The translations under genes were made by a program, and so were the position numbers. DNA of 64,000 nucleotides from Triticum aestivum. Lineage: Eukaryota > Streptophyta > Magnoliopsida > Poales > Poaceae. Below are positions 20,990-31,199 of the stretch, in pieces. The notes beneath the pieces are model-generated. The model was not told the DNA's origin, ran no database searches, and was given only the letters and a program-made list of their open reading frames with translations. Position 1 is the stretch's first letter, and every line of letters begins with the position of its first letter. The stretch is from assembly GCF_018294505.1 (NCBI RefSeq), contig NC_057810.1:209764113-209828112 (forward strand), in the 5' to 3' direction.

Positions 20990-21721
20990 AAGACAAACGT
21001 ACCAAAACAATAAGGATCCCATGCGAAAACAGTGCCAGATGTGGTGGCAGCAAACACAAGACCCTTGTATTGAATTGCATCACAATACACATCCGTGTAT
21101 AGAAACTGATTTTTGAGTAATATCCATTGAGTCGAAGTATGAAGGACGGCAACAAGTTTGTCGAAGATAACGACAACACAAGCATTCCTATAACCCCAAG
21201 AGCAGTTGGGAACTCGACAAATTGCTATCTTCCATAGATGACGGTCACCATGATCGTATTTGAACATACGTAGAATACTGGTGTGCTCAACTTCAGGGTT
21301 GTCTGAGATTTTTGGAAGTGGAACCCGGTGACGAGTGTACACATTCACAAGTTCCTACTCGCAGTTGTACCCAATATAAACAACCCAATCTCCATTTGCG
21401 CCTGCCCAAGCCTTACCCAAAAGCATGGCATCTTAACATCACACGTATCATTATCAAGCGGCATCAACTTGCACAAGGCGAGGCTTCCGTCGTCCGCGCG
21501 CCAGTGAGCAAGGTCAAGGCGAAGAAGATAGGGGAGATCAAACCACTCCTGGCCCTTGGGTTTTTTGTAATGATGTTATTAGTTGAGTCCATAATGGTCT
21601 TGAATGAACCTGCCATGCTAGCCGAGGTGATGACGTCGCACCGATCAATGAGTTCCTCCACCACGTCATCTTTCAGATCGGGGCAAGAATAACGGGGTCG
21701 TTTCTGGCCTATTCCCTCCAT
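20990..21721 (-). pseudogene. F-box/DUF295-like gene, frameshifted and truncated
   Basis: The minus-strand ATG at 21721 opens MEGIGQKRPRYSCPDLKDDV. An F-box-like start follows (DLKDDVVEELIDRCDVITSA). After a frameshift near 21464 the text is MPLDNDTCDVKMPCFWVRL. After a second near 21349 it is NVYTRHRVPLPKISDNPEVE, then TQWILLKNQFLYTDVYCDAI and YKGLVFAATTSGTVFAWDP. The last stretch (W..L, D..YKG.F.A....G.V.AWD) is typical of plant DUF295 proteins, many of which carry an N-terminal F-box. At least two frameshifts make it a pseudogene. The C-terminal part is missing or in a further exon (a GT follows near 20995). Confidence 0.6.
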
Positions 21722-23190
21722 GGAGAAGACGATCGAACAATGGCAGAAGGAAGGGTGAAGGCAAATGGAGGAGGGAGGAAGAGCATGCGATAGCAATTCC
21801 AAATCGAGAGGGAAAGGCGAAGAGGCGATGGATAGTTGCCACGTTACAAGAAGAGGCACCCCGGCCTACATAGACGTCCGTTCGGAAATTGTACAAAAGA
21901 ACTCGCTATCGTCTCACTGACATGTTGGAACGGGACCACATGTCAATGAAACATGGTGTGTCATTTCTCGTGCAAAATGTGATCTGGCCGCGTTGGCCCG
22001 AGGTGCCGCATTATTGCTCGACTTTATTTTTTTAATGGCGTGTCGTTCAGTTTTGAAGCATGACCAACTGGTACTGTATGCAAAGAAAATATAAGCTACT
22101 CTACCACTACTCCACCTCTAGTACTAGTATCAAAAAAGATGGACAAGGTATATAGGCTGGAGCTTCAACGCTTTCTTGCTAAGGGCTGCCCACTCGCTTC
22201 TCACACTATCACCCTCTCTCCAAATCTAAAAAAGATGGCCTCTCTCTCCTTCCTCACCGGTGGTCACTGATCTGCCGGGGAAGAAAAGGGCGTGCATCAT
22301 TGATGCACTCGTCGGCGGCGAGCGAGGTCACGCACTAATGACAAGGCCGTACTCTCAGACCTAGCGCCCGCGCAGGTGACTTCCGTCCCCAAGCTCGATG
22401 TCATAGTGTGTGCGGAGGACGACGACCAAGAGCAAAGCCACTTCTTGCCGACCCTTGGGTATGCTACCTCTTTTCGAACCATACCCTTGTTTCATTGCCC
22501 CATTTGCCATGTCGCTGCATGTGGATCTTTTTCCACTCCACCATCTCCCCAATTTGTTATCCTCTTCTCTGTTGGTCACGCAGACGAAAACCTTAATTTG
22601 CACTATTAAAGGAAACCCTACTTCATGCAGACTAATCCATGTCTGGGTTGAATAAGGAAAGGAAGGGAGAAAGTATTGTCCAAGAGACTAGGCATCGAAC
22701 CTGCATCTAGGTTGAAAAGGGGAAAATCAGTAGCTAAGGAACGAGTCTCATGTCTCTTGGTTGAAAAAGGGTGAAAAGGGTAGAAAGGCATGACAACGCA
22801 ATAGAGAATGACTAGGTCGATCGGTTTGTTGTCCTCACATAGGAAAAAGGTGGCTAAAGAGAACAAAAATGGGACGTAATCCACATATGCTGCCTGGATA
22901 TCTGTTGCTCTGGGTAACCATACCTCCCTCACCACTCTATGCATCCGTGGAGGTACATCGTACTGGTGCGCACACTGTCTGAATGGGCCTCCCATGCTCT
23001 TATTGCCACTTTTTTGCTGTTAGTATAATGCCAGTGGTAAAGTCAAGCAATGCTACTGCTAAAGTGATGCCACATTTAACCAATGCCGAACTCAGTCTAA
23101 TGCCACCGACAAATTTAAGCAATGCCATTTAATGCTAGTGGATTATTTCAAGGTTAGTTGTTGATTGTGGATGTACTAAAGATTTTTTAG
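21722..23190. other. Low-copy sequence, no gene recognised
   Basis: A GC-richer stretch at 22230-22480 has short overlapping ORFs on both strands but no motif. The remainder is AT-rich. Confidence 0.45.
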
Positions 23191-25000
23191 CTAAGGCATT
23201 CTAATGTTGTTGCACAGCCAGTATACCAACGATGAAACTTGTTACTACCTTCAGATTTTTGCACTGTTAATGCTTATAGATTACATACCTGACTTTCAGG
23301 AGATAAGTCATTTTTTGTAGAGTGTCACCAAAATGCCAAGGTGTTGATGTCATTTTATTTTGGTTAAACTGCACAAAAAATTACAAAGACAAGAGGAAAG
23401 GTCAAGAGTGGGCACCTCCTCCTCCGGATGTTCTCTTGATTTGTTCAATCAAGTTTTTATGTTTGATCAATTATCAAGATTGAGATAGCAATTTTGATGT
23501 CCCCTCGAGTTCGAAATGATATTTACCTTGAAGGTACATGGTTTGTAATTTTTTTACTATCATTAGTTAATAATGCTAGTTACCTTTAGACTTTTGTATT
23601 TGGTTTAATGTTGTTGCACAGCTAGTATACCAATGCTAAAACTTGTTACCTTTACATTTTGCATTGTTAATGCTTATAGAAATCTTCCAGTGCTAGCTTG
23701 TGGAAATTTATTCAGCAAAACCATTGTATTGTACCCTGTAGTAAAAAAACTACTCTACTATTGCACTAACCACTAGATTAGTGTATATTTGTACTATTCA
23801 AATAGTGTTGCATTAGCGTATGGACATATATAAAGTGTGGCAAGCTTTCCCAGATATGTGCTCAAGAAAACTACTACCTGTTTTTCTAAATACTAGATGT
23901 TTGGGTACTTTAAATTGAACTGCGAAAATGTCTTATATTAAGGAACAGAGGGTGTAGAGTTCACTCAAATTATCCCGGTAAAGCTAGTCACACCTTTGTT
24001 AAAATTAATGTTCATTATGTTATCGGAGGAGGTTCGTATGTTTGTCTCTAATGCATGTCGATTACATACCTGACATCAATGTAATGTTAATTCATTTCTT
24101 TTTGTACAGTGTCACTGAATTGTCAAGGCGGTGATGGCATTTTATTTTAGTTAAACTGCACAAAATATGCTTAAAAGAAGAGGAAAGGTCGGGAATGGTA
24201 TAGTTTTTAAGAAAATACTATGTATGCCTTCCTGACATCATCCGTTGTTTCCTTATTTATTCCTTCAAACAGGTGGTTAGAAACAGTCTTGCTACCTTTT
24301 CCCATTAAGAAATTGGAATGCTTATATTTGTGAGTCTATTCTTCAACTAGTGCCACTTTTATAGTAATCGCACTTTCAATATCTATGCAAACAAGGATGC
24401 TCAATTTTGGTGGAACTGCACAAAAAGTCCAAATGGTTCAACATCAGGAGCATGTTTTCTTCCAAACTGTTATATCCAATTGGTGGCACTATGAGAGGTT
24501 CATTACGAAGGTACATGGTTTGCTACTATCTTGCTACTCTTTTTGTAATATCATTAGATAGTAATATTAATGGTTTGCATGTGAATTTATTGGCAGGGTG
24601 GACCTACATTGGAGGTGCAGGACATGATTCAATGACTGGATGCTCAATTTCGGTTGTATCGATTTCACCTCTTCCATCACTACGAGCATGGATATCCTTG
24701 GTCCGATGAAGAATAGGCACTATATTTTTGCTCTATACTAGCAAATAAATTGAGTATGAAATTGTCCAGGGCAAAACATGACAATATCAAATTCTCCAAT
24801 GCAAAACATGACAGATGCTAAGCGGAAGAAACATGTTTAAACCGAAAATAGAAGGTGGGATATATGTTTATTAGCTGCTTCATATTTGTGCAGACAGAGA
24901 TGTCTGCCCGTTGCTATTTGGCAAACAAACAAAGTGACCACAATTTTGGTTGAACTGGACAAGAGAATAGTATAGTCACTGCATGCAGTGTCATTTGAAA
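23190..25000. repeat. Degenerate dispersed/tandem repeat zone
   Basis: Segments recur in direct orientation. GATTACATACCTGAC...GTGTCAC...TTTATTTTGGTTAAACTGCAC is at about 23279-23395 and again at 24059-24175. TAATGTTGTTGCACAGC...GTATACCAA is at about 23201 and 23608. GAAGGTACATGGTTTG is at about 23532 and 24509. TTTTGGT(T)GAACTGCAC recurs near 24405 and 24945. No terminal repeats or coding text were found, so the class is unknown. Confidence 0.6.
23874..23954. mobile_element. Very short degenerate Stowaway-like MITE (81 bp)
   Basis: TA precedes CTACCTGTTTTTCTAAATA. The right end is TCTTATATTAAGGAACAGAG followed by GGTG and TA. The right end closely resembles the common Stowaway terminus TTAGGAACGGAGGGAG. 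Confidence 0.5.
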
Positions 25001-25872
25001 ATAGACACAGATGGACTGCAGAAAAGTAGTATTGTACTATTTATTGGCCAACATTAGGTGCTTCATTGTTTTGGTCTGATTATACAATGGGCATCATTTT
25101 GCCTAAGTTAAAGTTTGTATTCCAAAAATAGTCTCGCCATGTGATCGAGAGAAGACCAAATCATATTGCAATGGATGTTCCTCCATCATGTGTGGTTCAT
25201 TCTCATGGTTCCAGCTGTTGGTGAAACCACTTACGTTTGCAAGAGGAATTGTAGACTTCACAAACAAATTTGTCTTTCAGTTTGTACTGAATGTTGGTAC
25301 AGAGAAGCATCCATGTTAGTAGGAAGATCATATGTTTTTTCTAGATCTTTGCTTTTGGAGCTACATATTTGTATATGATCTGTGAATCATTGAGATGCAT
25401 TAACATGTTACTAGTTGGTTGTGAATTTGGGCTACTAATGTGAACATATTACAATGCTAGGCATGTGAGTCTCGTGTGAACATTTAGAACGAATCAGCTC
25501 TTACTATTGTGCACAACATGATCCTTATTTCTGTGTTCTCAGTGTTTACAAGTTACTAGCAGTTCCTTATTTATGTTCGCTCAGTGTTTACAAGTTACTG
25601 ATCGATCACTAGGTAGCCTACTAATATGCTCCTGGTAGTTTTAGTTCCGATGCAAGATCCAAAGGTGGCGGTTTTTTGAATAAAAATGCCTACCTCTAAA
25701 GAAACTGATAAGATGTTCTTAAGAAAATGCTATGCGAATCTGAAGAAACTGCCAGCAAAAATGTTCGCAAATGCCTTATCTCCCAACGAACGTTCATCAG
25801 CTAATGCAATCCTACACGTACACTATTCGACCTACTCGATCCTACACGAATAAATAGCGGATCACGCACGTA
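25001..25872. other. AT-rich low-copy sequence, nothing recognised
   Basis: A few short ORFs and one local direct repeat (GTTTACAAGTTACT at about 25547 and 25586). No gene or TE ends. Confidence 0.5.
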
Positions 25873-25964
25873 CTACCTCCTTTCCGGTTTGCAGGGCTCA
25901 ATTCAAAAATCTCACCAACCAAGGTAGATGATGAGTGGTGGAATAATTTTTGGCAAGGAGGGAG
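25873..25964. mobile_element. Very short Stowaway-like MITE (92 bp)
   Basis: Flanked by TA (25871-25872, 25965-25966). The left end is CTACCTCCTTTCCGG and the right end GGCAAGGAGGGAG, which pair as terminal inverted repeats. Confidence 0.6.
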
Positions 25965-26101
25965 TACTTCATCTGGATGATTCGAGTGCACTCGTTTGAC
26001 CATAATGCCGATGTGCGACCCAGCACGGACGGACACCACTGACGGGACGAGGCGACACATCAACTTTTCCAGTTTTCAATGGTAACCTGGCGCGCTAAGC
26101 C

Positions 26102-26781
26102 ATGCCTGCTTATGCATTGAATTCTGATGATCGTCACGTTTGCCGCGACACGCTGCTTCAACTACCTTCCGCCTATAATAACTGGTTCCCGGTGTTCTCC
26201 GGTAGCTATCACCATCACCCAACTCGCCCTATCGGCTCCCCTCACAACCCCCACCGGTCCGACGTCGCTCGCCACTTGCCCTTGCTCTCGCCACGTCCGT
26301 CATGCCCCCGACCTTCCGATAGGAGACAGCAAAGATGCACACTGCCGGAGCTAGTGTTCAATTATTCACGGTAAGGAAGACAGAGGGAGGAGGCATATTA
26401 TCGGTCTTTAGATGGCAATGCGGAGTACGAGGACTTGTTGGAGAGCCACCACCCGACAGAGGAGCAGCGTATCGCTGATTTGCACCGCCAGCAGGCATGG
26501 AGCAATAGCGCACCGCCACTTTGAGTCGTGAGCAGAGCGCCCACGACTGGGCCGACTATATGGAGGTCGGCGCGCGGCAAATATCCCTAGAGGCTGTTGG
26601 GCACGCATGCGTGCGCGAAGCCAAATTTTACTACCAGCTCATCAAGTGGGTTCCCCGCTTAGAAGCCGAAGCTTCGGTGGACCACGCCGGCATGGAAAGG
26701 GCCAACGCGCACGAGCAATGCGCCCTATCGCACCTCCGGCAAGTCCGAGGCGAGGAGGAGGACATCGGTGTCGGCATTTAG
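26102..26781 (+). pseudogene. GC-rich, coding-like remnant of unknown family
   Basis: The GC content rises sharply over this interval. A Ser/Pro/Arg-rich ORF (26102-26374) is followed, in shifting frames, by NAEYEDLLESHHPTEEQRIA with LHRQQAWSNSAPPL (stop), and then REQSAHDWADYMEVGARQIS and REAKFYYQLIKWVPRLEAEA, ending at TAG 26779-26781. The acidic, helical character and grass-like codon use suggest a former gene, but I recognise no family, and the frame changes argue that it is dead. Confidence 0.35.
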
Positions 26782-27009
26782 CATGTACCGCAGATGGCGA
26801 CCGACATCGTCTAGTTAGCTAGGAGTAAGTGAGTACTTGTACACTAGAGTATTAGTGGGAGTAGATAGTTAACTTGGCTATGATGGTTGTCAACGTGGAA
26901 GTTCAGTACTATATATCTGATCAGACCTGTTACTTTGCTCTGAATGTTGAACTTTTCGTCTGAAGGTATGGAATGGGATGTTATTTTTTTTAAATGGGAT
27001 GTATGTGCC

Positions 27010-27190
27010 CGCCACGGGTTTCGAGGCTGACTTGTGGGCCCACTAGGTTGACGCGTACACAATCAGGAGATGATTGTACGCGGAGAGGATGACAGCAGGG
27101 ACCCGTCAGGGTCATGGCAGTACACAAGCAAGTGCCTCCTTATTTCAAGCCAAAAAATGGTTCCTCATAATGGATTTCTGACATCTGGGT
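27010..27190. repeat. Partial upstream copy of the ~720-bp repeat unit
   Basis: Shares with later units GAGGCTGACTTGTGGGC, AGGTTGACGCGTAC, GCAGGGACC and AAGTGCCTCCTTATT. Confidence 0.55.
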
Positions 27191-27961
27191 CCTATGCCAT
27201 TCTCAACGTAGTCAATAAAAGAGAGAATTGCACAATGAGCGGCTGACACTATGGACCTAGTAGCTTGCCCAGTTATTTTTGTTTTTGAGACGGGGCAGGG
27301 TGTCAACTGGGCTGTGCGGGGCACTCTAGCATGTCTAGCCATCCTTTTCTTTTATGTTTACCACAAGACCAGCCTAGTAGTTTTTTTCTTTCTGAAATGG
27401 CTAGCCCAGTTTTTTTTTGCAGAATACCCAACCGAGGCCTACTTGCTTTGTCAGCCCCGCTGGGCTGCAAATCTTTCAAGATGAGAAAATGGGCTATCAG
27501 TAATGAGAAATGGGTTGTACATTTTTAAAACACATCAAACCGGCAATTAGTTTCAAATTTATTTTTTTTCATTTCGAGATTTTAAATTTCATTGATTTTT
27601 ATGCATGCACAATTATTTGGATTTTATTGATATGAATTTATTTTTCAAATTAGTTTGAATGTGACTCGAAATTTCGGGATTAAAAACAGTTTAGACCGCA
27701 CCGAAATATGCAAAATTTCATATAATGTTTTAACCGTGGCCAAAATATGGGTTGTAATGCTAACAAAAAGAATATTGGCTCCCAAAAATCCTTAATAATT
27801 AGCAAATGGGCAATAAATTATTAGAAATAATGGAAGATGGGTTGTATGCTATTTTCCATAGATTTGAGGCTAACTTGTGTGCCTACTATAGGTTGACGCG
27901 TACGCTTTTCTAAAAAAGTTTGACACGCACGCAACGCCGTGTCAACTTTTTCAACACGCGA
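27191..27961. other. AT-rich linker between repeat copies
   Basis: No gene seen. It contains T-rich runs and a short repeat of the unit boundary (TTGAGGCTAACTTGTG, near 27863). Confidence 0.5.
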
Positions 27962-29592
27962 GAGCAGTGACTCTTGGATGTCCATCCAACGGCCGTCGTG
28001 CTTCTTCAATCTCTGCTCTTCCTGCTCCAGCCGCTCAAACAAGCGCCAGCGGGACTGCCTACTCCCTCCTCCCGCGACCGGATGTGCTGCCACGCAGGCC
28101 ACACCGCCCCACCATACTCCCATGCAGGCCTAGCCATCCCTCTAATCACCCAGACCTTCTGTTATTCTCCAACGACGGTAGCCTCATAGGCTCACACTGT
28201 AGCCGAAGTAATAAACCCTCGTACTCCCCTCCACGTGGGAAACAACTGCCGAGTCTTCCCAGGCTCCTGGTCATTCCCTTCCTAGGCCTCGCCATCGTCC
28301 CCGCCTTGGTGCTCTCAACGTGGCGTGCTCAACGTGGTCAAGGAACGACTTCCATCAGAAGAGGACTATATGAGGAGAGGTTGACAGTTGGATCCACGGC
28401 CGCAGCAAGGAAGTGCCTCCTTATTACACGCAAAATAATGATTCCTCCACCTAATAGCAGGGCCCCACCGGAAGGGCCTCTGTATTTCGTGAAAAAAACC
28501 TTCCCACTGCTGACAGCTCGGACCCACCAGCTATATCTCTTCGCATGCAAGTGCCTCCTTATTACGCACAAAACAATGAAGACCCCCACTGCTAGGTGGG
28601 ACCTACCATATTTGGAGGCTGGCTTGTGGGCCTACTAAGTTGACACGGACACATGGCTTTGTCAACTTAGTCAATATAAATGATTCTAGTTGTAGTGACC
28701 GTACGATGTCCATCCAACGGCTGTCATGCTTCTTCAACCTCTGGTCTTCTTGCTCTAGCCACCCAAACCATTGCTGGTCATGTCGCCTGCTCGAGCCTCC
28801 CGTGGCTGGTTGTGCTGCCATGCAGGCCTCACCGCCCCCTCCTACTCCAACCGCTGGCCAGGCCATCCCTCTAGTCACCCACAACCCCTGTTATTCTGCG
28901 ACGACAGCAGCCTCACACCGCAGCCGAACCAGTCAACCCTCGTACTCCTCTCCACGTGGGCATCCACTGTCGCGTCTTTCCTGGCTCCGTGTCGTCCCCT
29001 TCCTAGGCCTCACCGTCATCCACCGCTTTGGTGCTCTCGACGCGGCGTGTTCAACATGGTCAAGGAATGACTTCCATCGAAAGAGGACTATACATGGAGA
29101 GGTTGACAGCTCGGTCCACGGCCGCAGCAAGGAAGTGCCTCCTATTACGCGTAAAATAATTATTCCTCCACCTGACAGTAGGGACCCACCTTAAGGGCCT
29201 CTGTATTTCACGAAAAAAACGCCCCCCTGCAAACAGCTAGGACCCAACAGTTATATCTTCGCACGCGAGGAAGTGCCTCCTTATTACACACAAAAAATTA
29301 ATACTCCCCCTGCTAGCTGGGACCCACCATAGTGGGAGGCTGACTTGTGGGCCTACTAAGTTGACGCGAATGGAGGGTTTGTCAACTTAGTCAATATGAA
29401 CGATTCTAGCTCTAGTGACCGTACGATGTCCATCCAACGGCTGTAGTGCTTCTTCAACCTCTGGTCCTCTTGCTCCAGCCTCCCAAACCAGCGTCGGGCG
29501 TGCCGCCTGCTCCTGCCTCCCATGCCGGTTGTGCTGTCGCAGAGGCCTCACCACCCCCTACTACTCCCACCATTGGCCAGGCCATCCCTCTA
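27962..29592. repeat. Tandem array of ~720-bp units (two full units and the start of a third)
   Basis: The anchor ATGTCCATCCAACGGC occurs at 27978, 28706 and 29426, giving periods of 728 and 720 bp. Each unit repeats TGCTTCTTCAA, CAGGCCTCACCGCCCC-like text, CCATCCCTCTA, GGAAGTGCCTCC and GGGACCCACC. Long ORFs (27967-28638, 28640-29194) run through the units but differ in frame and show no protein motif. Unit 3 is split by S2 and resumes at 37210. Confidence 0.8.
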
Positions 29593-29597
29593 CTTAC
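29593..29597 (+). repeat. Target site duplication of S2, left copy (CTTAC)
   Basis: Pairs with CTCAC at 37210-37214, one mismatch. Unit 2 has TCTAGTCACCC at this position, consistent with an insertion in a CTCAC-like site. Confidence 0.7.
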
Positions 29598-31183
29598 TTC
29601 TACTTCTTGAGCTTGCGTTGGTTTTTCCCTTCAAGAGGAAAGGGTGATGCAGCAAAGTAGAGATAAGTATTTCCATCAGATTGAGAACTAAGGTATCAAT
29701 CCAGTAGGAGAAAACACACAAGTCATCGAATACCTGCACAAACAATCAAACAACTTGCACCCAACACAATAGAAGGGGTTGTCAATCCCTTCAAGGTTAC
29801 TTGCAAAAGTGAGATCTGATAGAGATAGATAAACGGTAAAGTAAATGTTTTTGGTATTTTTGGTTTATAGATTGGAAAGTAAAATATTGCAAAAAGAGTA
29901 AATAGGAAACTAATATTGTAGACCGGAAACTTATATAATGGAAAAATAGACCCGAGGGCCATAGGTTTCACTAGAGGCTTCTCTCAAGATAGCAAATAAT
30001 ACGGTGGGTAAACAAATTACTGCTGAGCAATTGATAGAAAAGCGCAACCTTATGACGATATCTAAGGCAATGATCACGAATATAGGCATCAAGTCCGTGT
30101 CAAGTAGACCGAAACGATTCTGCATCTACTACTATTACTCCACACATCGACTGCTATCCAGCATGCATCTAGAGTATTAAATTCATAAAGAACAGAGTAA
30201 CGCATTAAGCAAGATGACATGATGTAGAGGAATTAACTCAAACAATATGATGAAAACCCCATCTTTTTATCCTCGATGGCAACAATACAATATGTGCCTT
30301 GCTGCCCCTACTATCACTAGGAAAGGACACCGCATGATTGAACCCAAAGCTAAGCACTTCTCCCATTGCAAGAAAAACCAATCTAGTTAGCCAAACCAAA
30401 CCAATAGTTCGAAGAGAATTACAAAGATAAAAGAATTCAGAGGACATTCAAATAATATTCATAGATAAGCTGATCATAAATCCACAATTCATCGGATCTC
30501 GGCAAACACACCACAAAAAAGTATTACATCGAATAGATCTCCAAGAACATCGAGGAGAACATGGTATTGAGAATCAAAGAGAGAGCATAAGCCATCTAGC
30601 TACTAGCTATGGACCCATAGGTCTCTAGTAGACTACTCACGCTTCATCGGAAGGGCAATGGAGTTGATGTAGAAGCCCTATATGATCGAATCCCCCTCCG
30701 GCAGGACACTGAAAAAGGCCCCTAGATGGGATCTCACGGGTTAGAAGGTTGCGGCGGTGGAAAAGTGTTTTTGTGGCTCCCCCAGTTGGTTCAGAGATAT
30801 ATGGGAATATATAGGCGAAGAAACTAGGCCAGGAGGTGCACAAGGAGCCCAGAAGGGTGGGGGCGCGCCCTACCCCCTGGGCGCGCCCTCCGTCCTTGTG
30901 GCCGCCTCGTGGCTCCTCTGACTTCATCTCCAAGTCTTCTAGTTGTCTTCTGGTCCAAGAAAAATAATTGCGAAGGTTTTATTCCGTTTGGACTCCGTTC
31001 GGTATTCCTTTTCTGTGAAACTCAAAAAACAAGGAAAAAACATAAACTGGCACTGGGCTCTAGGTTAATAGGTTAGTCCCAAAAATAATATAAAATAGCA
31101 TATTAATGCATATGAAACATCGAAAACAGATAATATAATAGCATGCAACAATCAAAAATTATAGATACGTTGGAGACTTATCA
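29598..31183 (-). repeat. 3' LTR of S2 (about 1586 bp)
   Basis: Full-length match to 35595-37209. The inner boundary is GGAGACTTATCA followed by the polypurine tract in reverse. Confidence 0.88.
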
Positions 31184-31199
31184 AGCATCCCCAAGCTTA
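31184..31199 (-). other. Polypurine tract of S2
   Basis: On the minus strand TTAAGCTTGGGGATGCT directly abuts the LTR start. This purine-rich string primes plus-strand DNA synthesis. Confidence 0.7.

Noticed and set aside
22230..22610. Possible gene start with ATGGCCTCTCTCTCC
   Set aside because: Stop after 11 codons and only short overlapping frames afterwards; no motif on either strand.
27967..29194. Two long ORFs (223 and 184 codons) in the ~720-bp repeats
   Set aside because: They do not keep the same frame or start between units and show Ser/Pro/Arg-rich low-complexity text without motifs.
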